Positions 12,501 through 25,710 of a stretch of DNA of 64,000 nt are shown here, piece by piece. Within the stretch, counting starts at the first letter, position 1. Each line of letters starts with the position of its first letter. A model generated the notes under the pieces. It was given only the letters and a program-made list of their open reading frames with translations. It searched no databases and was not told the origin of the DNA. A program made the position numbers and the translations under genes. Source of the DNA: Brachypodius melanocephalos (lineage: Eukaryota > Chordata > Aves > Passeriformes > Pycnonotidae); the NCBI GenBank assembly GCA_013398615.1, contig VZSR01001685.1, forward strand, positions 29,346,471 through 29,410,470, given 5' to 3'.

Positions 12501-14480
12501 CCAGTATGATATCTTCTTTGAAAAAATCTTAATGACAGTCTGACAACTGCATCTGAAGCAAAACTTACAGGAATTGTTGTTCATCAGGTAGCTATTGGAG
12601 GAAAAAAACTCAAACAAATACAGACACACCCTCAGGGATACAAGAGATATATTGGAATAAGAAAACTGAAAAGACATGCTGTTGGAAAAGATTATACTGC
12701 TAGAACCAAAGATAATAGTGGTACCCTATGAGCACAGTTACAAAGACATAATAGCTCCTCTCTGCCAGCTGGAAGAGATTTGATGAAACCCTGATGTAAT
12801 GCTGCCATCCAATTGACTACAGAGAAGCTCATGCTGGTACCTGTTCTCAAGGCACATTGACTTGAGCACAGCATTGTCCTAATGCAGCTGTTGGCTTGCT
12901 GATGAGACCTCAGGGAAGGTCTTACTGCAAAACAGGGAGAACAGGAAAATATCTGCAGGTGCTTGAACATGTAAACATACCCCTGCATTGCTTTGGTAGA
13001 AACCATCTCACCCTGAGCTTCACTTTACTCCTTTTCACAATTTAAGACCACCTACATGTAATTAAAAACTCCAAATTGATGAGTAGTAACAAACAATGAG
13101 AATTTTTTCTTTTACTGTGTGTACTCAACAGAAGGGGCAGGAAAGTGAAATATGATGCTAGACTAAAAGGAAATCAGAGAGTTCACTGCAGTAACACGTC
13201 ACTGGTAGTAATTGTGCCATAAAATGAAAGTGTTTATTTTTAGTTTGGTTCTTTTATTAAAATAAATCCTGTTGAGGGAATTTACCTTCAAAAGTTATTT
13301 TTATATGTGTGCAGCAAATTTTTATAATTATGCAGCTGCTCCTGGGAAAAGTAGCTACCACTGAAATGTAATGATATGTTTGTAAAAACAGGATTTATGT
13401 TATTTTTCTAAAAATATGTCGTTGCTGACATTTTAATTATATAATTCTTTCTTAGACTTCTAATTTCAATACTGTTTCTATATTTCAAAAGGAAATTACT
13501 ATGATATTTCTGAAAACAATGATAATAAATATATTTGGTGACCACACAAAACAGGTCTACATATTCTGAGCAGAGTGGTAATACGTGAACCACTGCATAA
13601 AGTAGATATGGAAATAATATGAAAATTGCCTGTCTGGATAATACTGACAAAATACAGATTGTGACTGTGGAGAAATTGTTCCCCACAGGGGAGATCAGGA
13701 ATAGCTTTTAAGTTAAGAAACTGAGTGAATGTATCAGGTACTGTGCAGGTGGTTTTGCTAACCCTTAAAATAGACAATGAGGTCTTCAGGCTCTGGGTGC
13801 CAGATTTTTTTCCATGTAAAGGGCAAACTCTCTTTCCCAGCTGGAAAACATAAAAGGAAGCTCTTTGAGAGCAATATTCTCCATGGGCAATAACAGACAA
13901 CTTCTGAGCCTAGGCAGTAATTAACAACCCCACTGCCTGCTTCTGCAATAGGAGGTTTCATTGCCTACACATCACTGAACTGTCTGGATCTGCAAATTAT
14001 GCTCAGCCTGGGACCTCCAAAATAACTTCAATGCGGCCTTGCAAAACACTGAAATGATTAAATTCGATTTCCATGAAGTAATGGCAAGTATAAACCAGTG
14101 TTCTTTTTAGACGAAAAAAAAAGAAAGGAAAATTTCTGAACTTCTGAAACCTGCATGAAGTGCAAAAACCCCCAAAACTGAACCACCAGAAAATAGAAGA
14201 TGGAAAAGAGATTCTTCATTTTCCCTTACCCATGTATTCATAAACCTCAAATGCTATTCTGAAGGATTAAATCACTGCTTCCAGAGGATTTTTTCTCACT
14301 TTTTGTTTCCTACATAGATGTATTCCTTCAATCTATTTAGTAAGCAACTTGGGTTTTATTGAAGAAAGCAGCATGTTACCAGCTTTACATGCTATGGGAG
14401 TCTTCTTTCCTGTTGCCTTAGACTTATTTACTTACTGCAGAATAATTTATACATGTTTTTAGAAACAGATATAAACCTTA
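6541..14480. other. Anonymous AT-rich DNA, no gene seen
   Basis: About 8 kb without a supported feature. Somewhat GC-richer islands at 8340-8700 and 10560-11260 carry overlapping open frames on both strands (up to 113 codons) but none is recognisable as a protein. The longest frame of the whole window (133 codons, minus strand, 13499-13900) is also here and overlaps other frames with no family resemblance. The sequence may hold old repeats too diverged to see by eye. Confidence 0.5.
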
Positions 14481-14488
14481 AAAATTTT

Positions 14489-14520
14489 ATATATATATAT
14501 ATGTATATATATGCATGTAT
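14489..14520. repeat. (TA)n with TATG/CATG variants
   Basis: About 30 bases of alternating TA, grading into TGTATATATATGCATGTATG. A diverged dinucleotide microsatellite. Confidence 0.8.
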
Positions 14521-17500
14521 GTACCTTAAAATCATTGACTTATTATATTGCTCTGTACAAGTAGGGAGATGTTCAAGCTCTCCCATGGTGCACTCTTTCC
14601 ATTTTAAACTTCACACCCTTTTCCAGCTTCTTCTAAACAAAAACAGCTTAAGAGGAGAGCAGTCAGGGCAGTCAGAAACCAGGAGGAGACTCAGGCCAAG
14701 GCAGATAACAATGCAAATCATGCAGCATGTGGGGTGATGAGCAAAAACTTCTGTTGCAGATGCTGGTAAAGTCCCCATGAGCCTAAAGCTCTATCCAAAC
14801 ATTCATTACCTATATGAGACAGTGTCCAGGCCAGAGTTTTCTATAACATTTTTCACAGCTTTCCTAGTTCTGTTGTGAATAAATACACCTTCATCTTCTT
14901 TTCCTGAGCTACTTGTGTATACTCATCTGGAGCTGGAGTTGTATTTCTGTGTAAATCACTATAAAGAAGCAGAAATTATTTATCAAAATTTGCAATCCTC
15001 TGTTTATAAATAACAGACTTGATCTTAGAGAACATGCAGTATGCCATTACCTCCCCTTCTACAGGCATTTAGATTTTGGGGACCGAACACATCCTTGCAG
15101 ATATTGCAAGTTAGGAAGTCCTGGCAGGCATGTAAATGGTTAAGAGAGGTCTCAAAGTCTTTGTCAGCTCAAATTAAATCTGTACTTCTGTGGTCTGAGT
15201 GATAAAGGTGCATTTTTTTTTCTAGATTTGAGGGTACTAAATTGATTTGATTGTCCTGAACTTCCTAGCACTTGCTCATCTACCAAAGGAAAGATTCCTG
15301 TCACTAATATTCCCTGCCTGTGAAACAACTGTTTGGCTGTGAGAGGGTTTTGGAAAAGAGAAGGCAGAAAAAAATCACAGTACATTTAGCTAGTGTCTGA
15401 GGATTTGAAAGTCTCTGAGACCATATGATGGCAGGGAAGTTGCTTGAGGAAGCTGTGGATGAAAACTATTTTCTCAGAAAAGTATATGACTGAAATCAAA
15501 TAAAATGTGATAATCCTGACTGGATTACTCATTTTATACAAATATCACTAATACTTTTTTGCATTTTAGTGAAACAGTAGGCTCTATATTTGCTACAAAT
15601 TTGTACAGTTCAGGCCACAATGTATGGTGCATACCAAAAATGAGGGCTACAGATGCTAGAGGAAACCATAAAATCAAATGATATAAACATCAAAATAAAA
15701 TAAATGATTTCTGTAAAAATAGAATAAACAGAGCCTGTATTTAAGATTTTCTTTTTAATATTTTTTTGTTCTGTCAAGGCAGTGAATTTCAGACATTCCT
15801 GAAATTAAGACAAGTAGTCTGAAATGTTACTAGGAAACATTAGTCCTAGTACTACATATGTCGTCACTGGTACTGATTTTTAATGTAAATGTTATGTTTT
15901 AACATTGATAAACATGTTGCACTAAATTCTGTGACTAGAAAAGTTCTCTTTGTGGAGAAGGGAATGAGATTTGACATAATCATTCTGATTATAAATGTGT
16001 TTTTCCAAATTGCATAATTTTTGGTGCAGCTATATCATGTTGATATTTGTCTTTAGTTTTAAATCTAATCACACCCTACAGATTCCATCAATATTTCTGC
16101 CTTCTGTGGGCTTTTTGTTTGGTTGGTTCTTTTTCTCCATTACTCTGTAGCTAAAGTCAGCATAATAATTTTCCAAAGCATGTGATTTTTTTTTTTTTTT
16201 CAGAATGAATCTAATTTTAGTGTTGCTTAAAATGCTGGTCATTGGAAAAAAATATGCTAAAACTTTAACATATGAAACAGAATGGAGATGAGTGAAAAAT
16301 TTGTCTTTCACTGGGCATAAGACATGTTGGTTTAAATTTAAAAAAGTAATTTTTCAACTAAGAGATTGTGAAGCTGTGATTCTATTACCTTTATTAAAGT
16401 GCAGCCTTTTTTTATTTATAGTTTCATTCAATTGCATGTAATCCAATATTCAACTTTGTTTTGAGCTCAGGATTGTTTATAGGGTACACTGAAATAGCTG
16501 AGCTATCCTTGTGGAACAAATGACAATAATATCTAAAGACACATAGCAGACAAGAAATATGTAAGTTATGAGGTAAGTCACAATATTGTTTGGATGAGAA
16601 AGAATGCTAGATGCAGTCTCCCAAAACACATTTTTTTTTGTAGATGTGAAAGGGGCTTTATCCTCCAAAGTTCCTTATTAACTGTGAGAATACTTTTTAT
16701 TAATCACATAATAATTAAGAAATATGCAAACAGAGGGTGTTATTGAACCTTGCCAGTGTCTCTTGCATCTACCACTTGTTTTTGAATAATTGGCAGATGT
16801 AGCTGCCCTTAAGACACGAGATACATGACAATATATTTTTCATGGGAAGCCTTGGAATTAAAAAATTCTCTCCTTTACTTTCACTGTATCATATTTATGC
16901 TTTAGATATTTTCCATATTTTCTTAGCAGATTAAATCCTTAAAAGTTGAATTTTTATTTAAGATAAGTTTTATCATGCAAATTAATTTCCACAAATTTCA
17001 TGTGTAATGCAAAGATTTTTTCCCCTTTTTTCTTGTGTGTCTATGGTTCATCACTGCAGAATTTTCAAAAAAGGAAGAAGTTTGAGTTTCACTATTTAAA
17101 CTTTGTGACTTCCCTTGCTCTTGCAGATAAAAGCAATTTTTTAAGGGTATATTACACTGGAGAAGTACAGAACTAAGGACAGACATAGAAATAACTCATC
17201 CTGTAGTTCTAAATGTGTCCTTCAAACTGTTTTCCACTAAAACAATGTTTTATGCCCATACCACCTGCATTAAGATACCTTGTAGGAGCACTGAGTGAAA
17301 AAAAAAATATATATATGAAGTGAACTCCCATACAAGTGTTGAAAGCCACTTGGCAGTGTTTGTAAATGTTTTAAATTTCTTTCAAAAGAAAACTTATCCT
17401 CTTTTACCTAGCTTGCAACACCCTTCCCTCTTTTTGAACCTTTACAAGGGTGAATGCTCTGAAAGAAGCAATAGTGAAGGTTCTCACAGCTATTATCTCA

Positions 17501-19789
17501 GGGAAAAAAAAGTTACAATTTCCCAAATTTTATGTTTTATTATGCATTTTTATAAGATTTTAACCACTAATGTATTATTCAGTATTTCCCGTCTACTATT
17601 CATTATTATCTTATTAAAATTTTCAGTCTTCATATTAGGGAGCAGAAACAATAAATAAAAAATGCATGTTGGAATCAGAATTCATGTCTGACTGATTAAT
17701 GAATAATAAAGGAAGGAGGCATCATAAAAATCACCAAGATCTGCTAAAGAATATTCATTAAATTATTACCTCTCTTCTCTGAAAATCTCCCTTTCATCAA
17801 ATCAAAATTGGGGTTTAACTAATCTGACAGCCAGAAGGGAAAAATACCACAATAGATACTTTTTTGTTGTACAGAATATAAAAAATATAATACTACATTG
17901 CATAATTCATATAACCACATAAAAAAACTTTGGAAATTATTCCTGGTATTATATCACTTATTTTTAGAGAAGTCTGTCTCTTCTGAACCTTCACATTAGC
18001 CTATCTCAGACCCCTGTAGGGGCAATATCATTAATTCTTATTGTTTGTGCAGAATATCACTCAGATCTTATTGTTTATTAATCATACTGTTTTATGAGGG
18101 CAAAAGGAAATGTAATTAGTTCAATAACTCATGCAGAACATGCTAATACATTCTGTAACTATGTAATAGAATAAAATAACTGAAGAAATGTTACTAACCT
18201 ATTGCTAGACTTTAAACTGCTTACCAAGTAGTCAATTAAATACCATATCACTATACTGAAGAATATATAGAATAAAATTATACTTTTTGCTGAAAGCTCT
18301 TCTAGTGTAAAATGAAAACATTTTTTCTGCTTTTGAAAAATAAAAGCAAGACCGACACTTGAAGCTGGATGTTCAGCAGACATGCTGGAGATCTGCTCTG
18401 ATAAGAGTGAGCCTACCTTTTATTTACCACAAAGAATTAACCACGGTGAATTACTGTGGTTTTTTCTATCCAAGCATTGGTTGCAGTCAAAAGATACGGC
18501 TTCCAGCTGGGTGGAAGAAACTTGTGAGCACAGATATCCATCTTTCAGAACACAGGCAAGAGCAGCCTCTGATTTAGGCTTTCCACCCCAAAAATAGTGT
18601 GATATTGATATGATTGAACCTTTCCACTGGCATTAAAAGAGGATTATGGCAGGTGACAATACTTATATGTAGCTAAGTGAACTTCATCCTGTTGATGCTC
18701 AGGAGCAACACAGAAAGTAACTTAGAGAGACTACGATGTTTCTGTTGAAGGTGATGTGCAACTAGCCCTTGGTAATTAATTTTATCAATACCAGTTTAGA
18801 TCTGCTCACAGTCACTTGAATGCTACAGCTCTATGCAAACTCAGTCACTTTGTTGGTATTTTCAGTTGGGTGGTGGGTTTGCAGATGGGCTCGGGAAGGG
18901 ATGTATATTTAAGAATCAATTAACTCCCTATGCTAACAGTATGTTGGTCAATTAATTTGATGAATACTTTTTCCTGTTTGAGAGTATAACAGTTTTCCTA
19001 GTTAAAAATTTTCAGTAAAATCCTACACATCATTTTCATACTTTTAAATCGAATGGGATAAAAACATAAATAAATTGTTTATTTACATTCTGAATATCAT
19101 AACAAAGGTATTAGTTCTACCATGCACAAGTTTGAAAGACTCTGGGCATGTCTTAAAGTTTTATTTGCATAATTTTTTCTTCATAAAAGGTTTCTGAAGA
19201 AATCATGCACTTATATTAATTAAAATGATGGCTCCTTACTACTTAGAATTAGAGAAATAATTAAATGCCTTTACTACATTTCTTCCTAATGCCTTACATA
19301 AATTATTTTTCATTAAAATATTGAAAATTTGTGCCTGGAATATTAATATGTAACATTACTCATCTTATTGAACCAGATTTGAAATATTTCACTGTGTTAC
19401 AAAATTCTCACCACAATATTTCGCTTTTCTTTAATTAGAGCTATTTTTCTTGTAAATGTCCTTTTGTCACCCATTTTGGAAAAAAAAGCCACAATGATGG
19501 AAAGATGACAGGAAATACAAATATCAACTTTAATCCCCAAATGTTACAGGTGGGAAAATGAATTATAACCAAAGAAAATGTGTAGCTACATTTTCTTTCA
19601 GATTCTGAGCAAGGGGATCATCTCCTGTATACAGCAATTAGGAAGTACACCAAATGGTCTAATCACAGTCAAGAACTCAGTCTTTTGAACAATTTCACAT
19701 TTTCTTTCTCTTCTGACAATATCAACTGCTCTTAAGATCATAGCTAAAGCTCTAAACAAGAATTCTCTTGTAATCTGGAGTTGCTATGC
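14521..19789. other. Anonymous AT-rich DNA, no gene seen
   Basis: About 5.3 kb of AT-rich sequence. A T run lies at 16186-16200. Short frames on both strands are of random type. No element or gene recognised. Confidence 0.5.
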
Positions 19790-19907
19790 TAAGGCCTTGA
19801 GCAACCTGGTCAAGTGGAAGTGTCCCTGCCCATCATAGGGGAAGCTGAGAACAGATGATCTTTAGGGTCCCTTCTAACCCTTAATGTTCTCTGATTTTGT
19901 GATTCTA
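19790..19907 (+). mobile_element. CR1 LINE, 3'-end fragment
   Basis: About 115 bases match the CR1 3' untranslated region in order: GAGCAACCTGGTCAAGTGG, then GTGTCCCTGCCCATCAT, then GATGATCTTTAGGGTCCCTT, ending in TTTTGTGATTCTAT. This is a strongly 5'-truncated insertion, the usual outcome of CR1 target-primed reverse transcription. The 3' terminus is present, so it is an independent insertion event. Confidence 0.9.
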
Positions 19908-20329
19908 TATCTGAAGTGTAACTGTTCACTGCTCTTTTGATACAGGTATGTATCAGCTGAATTTAGAGTTTAGGATACAATTCAACCTCCTAAAGGGCTT
20001 TCCTGAAGGTGAGCAAGACTATCATGGTGCAGGTGGTTGTAGACTGTCTGAAGGAAAGTATCTGAGAGAAAGAATTAGGTTTTTCATTATGACTAATTTC
20101 TCTCTTTTATAGAACGTATCTTTATCACAAAAGTTGCAGATGAGAACACATTAATTTTAATACTGCTCAAAAGTGAAAGATAACCATATCAAAATATTGT
20201 GGATATTGACTTTATTAAATATATTAAATAAAGGGGAATCCAGAAAGCCTACATTCAATCTTGTGGCACAAAATCTCTTACAAGCTTGCTCTACACACCT
20301 CAGTGACAAGAAAGTGAAATGGAACAGCC
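19908..20329. other. Spacer between CR1 copies
   Basis: No gene. The last 100 or so bases (CACAAAATCTCTTACAAGC region) could be the more diverged 5' continuation of the following CR1 copy, but I cannot support it. Confidence 0.5.
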
Positions 20330-21105
20330 AATGGTGTGTCTGACTCTGTGGGCAAAGGAAGACCAGTGAATGTCTCATGCCTTGGCTTTAGCAGTGGGCT
20401 TCAGTCTCCTTATCACCAAATTAGTGAAACTATGGCTGGATACATGGAAGATAAAGGTGGTTTGGAAAACAGACTTGACAACTGGCCTTGGTCACTGTTG
20501 CTATCATTGGTAAAAAGTTTAGCCAACACCCAGAAAACAGAAGCAACCCTTAGTCAGAAATCAGTATTGAGACCAATCCTGTTTAAGTTTTTATTAAAGA
20601 CATAAGTGATGGGACAGTGAGGAATTTTGCGGATGACACCAAACAGAGGAGGAGTGGGCAGTCAGCATGTTGGATGACAGGGCTGCTACTTAGAGGAACC
20701 AGGACAGACTGAAGAAATAGACTGGACTTGAACAAAAATGATTGGAAGGGCTTGCAAGCCTTGCATCTGCGCTGTGACAGTTAAAGATAGAGCCAGAAGA
20801 TCTAGAAGAGTTATCTTTCACTCCAGTTTGACTCCTGTAATACCTCACCTGGAGAGTTGTGTCAAGACTGGACAACTCCAGCACAAGAAAGGAGTCCAGA
20901 GGAGACCTGCTAAAATTATTAGGGGTCTAGACAGAACATGTGAGGAGAGGCTTGGAGAGCTGATATATCTGATGAGAGGATGCAGAGAAGCTGGACCCAG
21001 AACATGAGGGGTTGGTAAACATCAGAACAGGTTGTCCAAGGGTGCTATGGAATCTCCATCCTTGGAGGTGCTTGAGACTTGAGGAGACCTGAGTGTGGAA
21101 CCCCA
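20330..21105 (+). mobile_element. CR1 LINE body fragment (RT to 3' part), no 3' terminus
   Basis: The copy starts in the CR1 reverse transcriptase (GGGCAAAGGAAGACCAGTGA) and runs through a PLSV-like and linker region. The catalytic box reads FADD at 20626-20637 in the local frame, followed by DDT-K. A gap follows at about 20700-20800, then the 3' part of the coding region: ACCTCACCTGGAGAGTTGTG, CAAGAAAGGAGTCCAGAGGAG, and GGAATCTCCATCCTTGGAG near 21049. It stops before the CR1 3' tail. Stops and indels break every frame, so it is dead. It is the most diverged copy of the local cluster. Confidence 0.85.
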
Positions 21106-23124
21106 GAAGATAAGCAGCTAATGTGAGTGTCTTAAACACTGGTAGCTGGATGGCTGTGGAGCCAACAAATGATGGTTGGTAATAATAGACAAAGGTTGTT
21201 GTAATAACAAAGGAGTTTTGGGGGTATTATGCCATGAAAAAAAACAAGTTGTGATTGGAGAAGGGGGCCATGTGAAGGAAGGTAGGCAGCATTTTGTGGC
21301 ACAAATCTTTTTGTTCTAGTCCCCAGAGACAGAATGTGGCACAAGCCACGGAAGGGATGTCACAGTGAGAAATTACTGAACAGCAATTAGCAAGGCAGTA
21401 AAATGGATTTGTGCTGGTTTCAGCATTCATACGTACATAGTCATGTAAAGATAGTGTCCATCCTTACTATTTGAACTTCTATAAATTATATTACAGTTTG
21501 CATGCTTGCAAAGAAAAATGACAGATCTGTTAAGAGAAAGCCCCCCATCTATAAGTGGTTCAGAATGGGTGCCAATCATTTGTGCCTCGTCTGTAAATGT
21601 TGTGTGACACACTGATTTTCCAAGACAGATGTACATAAATATGCTTACTAAGTTTATGCAAAATGACTGTGAACTTCATGTTTTCCTTGTTAAAAATAAA
21701 GCTATTAATACTGCTTATGAAAAATGTAGCAAGGACAGAATAATAAAAGTGTTATCAAGGCTGCTGGGAAACACTCGTGCAAGGGAAAGGTACAGATAAC
21801 AAATGCTGCCAGTGTTGGCAGATGGAGCTTTATTATATGCAGCAATAGGTTTGTCTTGCCTGTTTCATCATGTGGCATTTCAATAATTTGCTACTAGGAA
21901 AAGGTTTTATTATACATCTCTTCCACATATGTTCACAGTACCCAGAGCAGTCAGTATTCAGTCTACTGACTCTTGTTTCAGCTGGTATTTTGGAACACAG
22001 GGTTTTAGACATCCCCAAATGGAAAGCAAGGGACAACAATAGAAAATATTTCCATACCTATCATTTTTCCTTGCTTGATCACAGCACATTGCAGAACCAT
22101 TAATATGAATATAAAAACTACTTTCAGCCTGAGAGATTTGCTGTTGATACAACTCAGCTCATAGTTGAGAGTTGCACAGCCAAAGACACTTTCAACAATT
22201 CTGATGCAAATATTCCAGATAAGGAGCAAAAAGGAAGAAATAATAGCACAGAATAATATAGCAGTGTGACTGAAGAGATCTTTATATTAATTTAGTTATC
22301 ATTTCTCCTGCTAGTGTAATGAAATCCTGGTAGCTATAATATGAATTCTTAATATACATCTGAAAAAGTCTATATTCATTTTCTAATATAGTTCAATCAT
22401 GGGATGGGAAAAGGATAGAGACCTGGAATAAACAGTACAATACTGAAAATAACTGAAATAGACTACAGTGATACTGACTCACTTTTTTTTTCTCAGCACA
22501 AAATTCTTATAGTGAACCTCACCATTCTCTAAGTGCTGCCTTTTGAAAGGCACTTATTCATCTTTCTGAAGCTGAACTGCTTTTTGGTTGTACAAAGTAT
22601 TGGTTGTTCAGATGAAGTGTGTCGTAACCCATATGCTAATTATGTTCTTAGGTGTTTATTTTGCAGTCTATTTAAAAGTGTAATGTGAACAGCCCACTCG
22701 AAACAGGCGGATAAATACATAGATAGTCCATAAAATTGCTTTTAAGTGTTAACTCAATGTGCCAATATACTTTATAACAAAAAGTGATATACCTGCATGT
22801 GAGATGATTTTAATGCTGAATAGCTGTTTTACGTCAGACATCAGCCAATATTTTCCCCTTTATAAATACTTAGAAAAAGACAGAACATCTATAAAAATAT
22901 AAGACCGGTTAATGTTATGTAGATCGATTGTAAGGTGCAGACCCATACATGATATAAATATATTGAAAAGGTAGTCAAGAACTGAGACTTGACCTGTTCT
23001 TTGTCAGAGTTATATTATAGAAGCTGGGTTTCCAAACCACTTTAACTACATTTCAGCATCTAACATGAACATTTCTCTGGGATTAAATTTTTCCTGTATT
23101 TTGCTTGCTTGTCTCTGGTAACCT
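21106..23124. other. Anonymous AT-rich DNA, no gene seen
   Basis: About 2 kb between two CR1 copies. No protein, RNA gene or repeat family recognised. Confidence 0.5.
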
Positions 23125-24190
23125 TAGCAATAGAATTTTTCTGATAAATTTGGTGGCCTTTTATGATGAGTTTACAGCATTTGTGGGTAAAGGAAGAGCA
23201 ACGGATGTCATCTTGCTAGATTTGTGCAAAACATTGGACACTGTCCTGTGTGGCATCGTTGTCTCTAAAAATGGAGAGATATGGATTTGATGGATGGATG
23301 AATAAGGGATTAACTATATGGCTGCAGTCAACAGCTCAGTGTCCAAGTGGAGACCAGTGGCAAGTGACATTCCTCAGGGTCAGTGACGTTATTTAAGATC
23401 TTTGCTGGCAACACGGACAGTGGAGTGAGTGCATCCAAATTTGCTGGCAACACCAAGGTGTGTGGTGCAACACATTGGAGGGAAGAGATGTCATCCAGAG
23501 GGACACTGACAGACTAGAAAGGTGAGCCCATGGAAACTTCATGAAGTTCAACAAGGCCAAGTGCAAGTTATGCACCTAGGTCACAACAACCCTAAACACA
23601 AATACAGGCTGGGTAGTGAATGGATTGAGAGCAGCTCTGAGGAGAATGGATTGAGGGTTTTGGTTGAAGAAAAGCTCAACAAAACCCAGCAATGCAATCT
23701 CACAGCCCACAAAGAGCTGTATCCTGGGCTGCATCAAAAGTAGTGTGGCCAGCAGATGAAGGGAGGTGATTCCCTCTACTTGGCCCTCCTGAGACCTCAT
23801 CTGGAATGCTGCATCCAGCTCTGCAATCCTCAGCACGAGAAAGACATGGACACATTGGAACAAGTCCATGGAAGGGCCTCAATGACAGGAGGACTGGATT
23901 ATTTTACTATGGAGAGAGTAGAGACGGTCTGGATAAAAGTAGGCTCCTGTGATAACTTATGGCACCCTCTGGCACCTAAAGAGGTTTACAAGAAAGTTGG
24001 AACAGGACTTTTTACAAGTGCTTGTAGTAGTGGGACAAGGGGCTTTAAACTGAAAGAGCCCCTTAGCTTTAGATTGGATATTAGAAAGATATTATTTGTG
24101 ATTGGAATTAGATCGTGATTTGGGTGAATGTGGGATTAGAACTAGGCAATCTTTTATGTTACAACAAGGATTGTTCTATGATTGTATTAT
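23125..24190 (+). mobile_element. CR1 LINE, 5'-truncated copy with RT remains and 3' end
   Basis: The first 170 bases translate to a CR1 reverse-transcriptase stretch: FYDEFTAF, then GRATDVILLDLCKTLDTV at about 23194-23247. That is the K-A-x-D-V-x-x-L-D-F-S-K-A-F-D-T-V region of CR1 ORF2 with a few changes (F to L in motif A). The later catalytic segment reads FAGNT in place of FADDT (about 23450), so both aspartates are gone. The remainder follows CR1 order through MKFNKAK-like and PGLHQK-like segments (about 23540 and 23720-23745) to a 3' end with TTCTATGATTGTATTATTCT. About 1.07 kb of a roughly 4.5-kb element, inactive. Confidence 0.92.
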
Positions 24191-24499
24191 TCTGTGACAA
24201 GAATAATTGAATTTTGCTTTGTGAAGAATGAAGTCTTGATCTAGGCTATTCCCAATGAGGAATGGGAGGAAAAGGGAGCAGGCAGAATGAGAATTGGAAA
24301 AGCATAGTGGCAAAAACCCTGGAGAGTCAAATTTACAAGTGTTTCTAATTACAGGGGAATGAAACTGCCAGAGGCACCAACACCTGCTGACACTGTGAGC
24401 AATAGTCCCTACATCTGTGCCTTGCTTGAACAGCCCTATTTGGCCTATTTCTTTTTTTCCCAGACACATGGAAAGAAACCCAACCCACTACAGAAGAGG
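24191..24499. other. Spacer between two CR1 copies
   Basis: About 300 bases without an identified element. It separates the 3' end of one CR1 from the 5' edge of the next. Confidence 0.5.
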
Positions 24500-25019
24500 C
24501 TGTTCTGTCTCCATTCTGGTGAGACCCCACCTGCAGCAGTGAAACCAATTCCGGGCTCCCCTGCACAGGAGGGATGTTGACCTGTTGGAATGAGTCCAGA
24601 GAAGGGCCAACAAGATGATTAAAGGGATGGAGCACCTATTCTGTGAGGAAAGGTTAGGAGAAAGATTTGTTCAACCTGGAAAAGAGAAGGCTGAAGGGTG
24701 ACCAATAGCTGAAAAGTGCCTAAAAGAAAGATGAAGAAGGATTTTTTACAAGAGCAGATAGTGACAGAACAAGGAGGAATGGCTTTAAACAGAAGGAAGG
24801 TAGGGCTAGATTATATATTAGGAAAAAAATTCTTTATTGTGAGCATGGTGAGGTACTGCAACAGGTTATCCAGAGAAGTTGTTGTCCCATCCCTGGAGCA
24901 AGGCCAGGTTGGATGGAGCTCCGACCACTGGTCTAGTGGAAGGTGTTCCTGCCCATGCCAGAGGGATTGGAACTGGATGATCTTTAAGGTCCCTTCCAGT
25001 TCAAACCATTCCATGATTA
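24500..25019 (+). mobile_element. CR1 LINE, 5'-truncated copy with 3' end
   Basis: Starts within the last part of CR1 ORF2 (GGTGAGACCCCACCTGCAG) and continues through GAATGAGTCCAGAGAAGGGC, a GGCTTTAAACAGAAGG segment, GTTGTTGTCCCATCCCTGGA and GGAAGGTGTTCCTGCCCATG. It ends with GATGATCTTTAAGGTCCCTT and CAAACCATTCCATGATTA. The 3' untranslated end is nearly consensus, which suggests a younger copy than its neighbour at 20.3 kb. Confidence 0.95.
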
Positions 25020-25710
25020 CATTTGTTGGAGTCTGTGTATATAACTATTTACAATGATGATGTTTATCTAGTTAAGTATAAAAACAATTTCTCTCACATT
25101 GGGATAACCAGCCAGCTGAGCAATCAAATTATTATAAAACTCTTTCAGTGGAGAAACCTCGACTTGACATCTACACCAGTAGACAGCAAATTGCTGAGTG
25201 TATGAATGGGATTTTTCTGCCCTATGTTGTATTATGTCCTGAGTTACTGAACAAGGCATTCTGTGGCAGCCTCAGTAAGGAAAAGATACATTTAGCTGAG
25301 TCTCAAACTTAGTGCCTGTGGGCAGGTTATGATTCTTATTTAGGGTTCTCAGTTAATTTATGGGAATTTTTTTCCCCTTAATTCCATCCACAACAGAAAA
25401 CCTTAAAACTGGTATATGAAATTCATCTACTATTGGCACATCACATTGTGCATGTGTAGTTCGTACAGGGGAATTGATAATTAGCCAAAATTTTTCAGGT
25501 AATTTGTTCTTGAGGACTCTTGGTACACTATTGGTGCACTTTTAGGCTCTTCAGATGGCTGTTAATTCATTAAGTACTTTTAGGCATAATAATTATTAGT
25601 GTACATCCAAGACAACTCTGTGCATAACTTAATGTATCAAATGTATGGATATAGATATTTAGATATAGATCAAGATTATATATATATATAAAAATTGATT
25701 TCTGTATCAG
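25020..25710. other. Spacer with (TA)n microsatellite
   Basis: AT-rich sequence with GATATAGATA-type words and a (TA)n run at about 25677-25690, immediately before the next CR1. No gene. Confidence 0.55.

Noticed and set aside
13499..13900. Longest open frame, 133 codons on the minus strand
   Set aside because: No family resemblance, no start or splice context, overlapped by other frames of similar length. Expected by chance in 64 kb.
23105..23290. Host gene exon with reverse-transcriptase-like protein
   Set aside because: It is the CR1 ORF2 reverse transcriptase region inside a truncated LINE.
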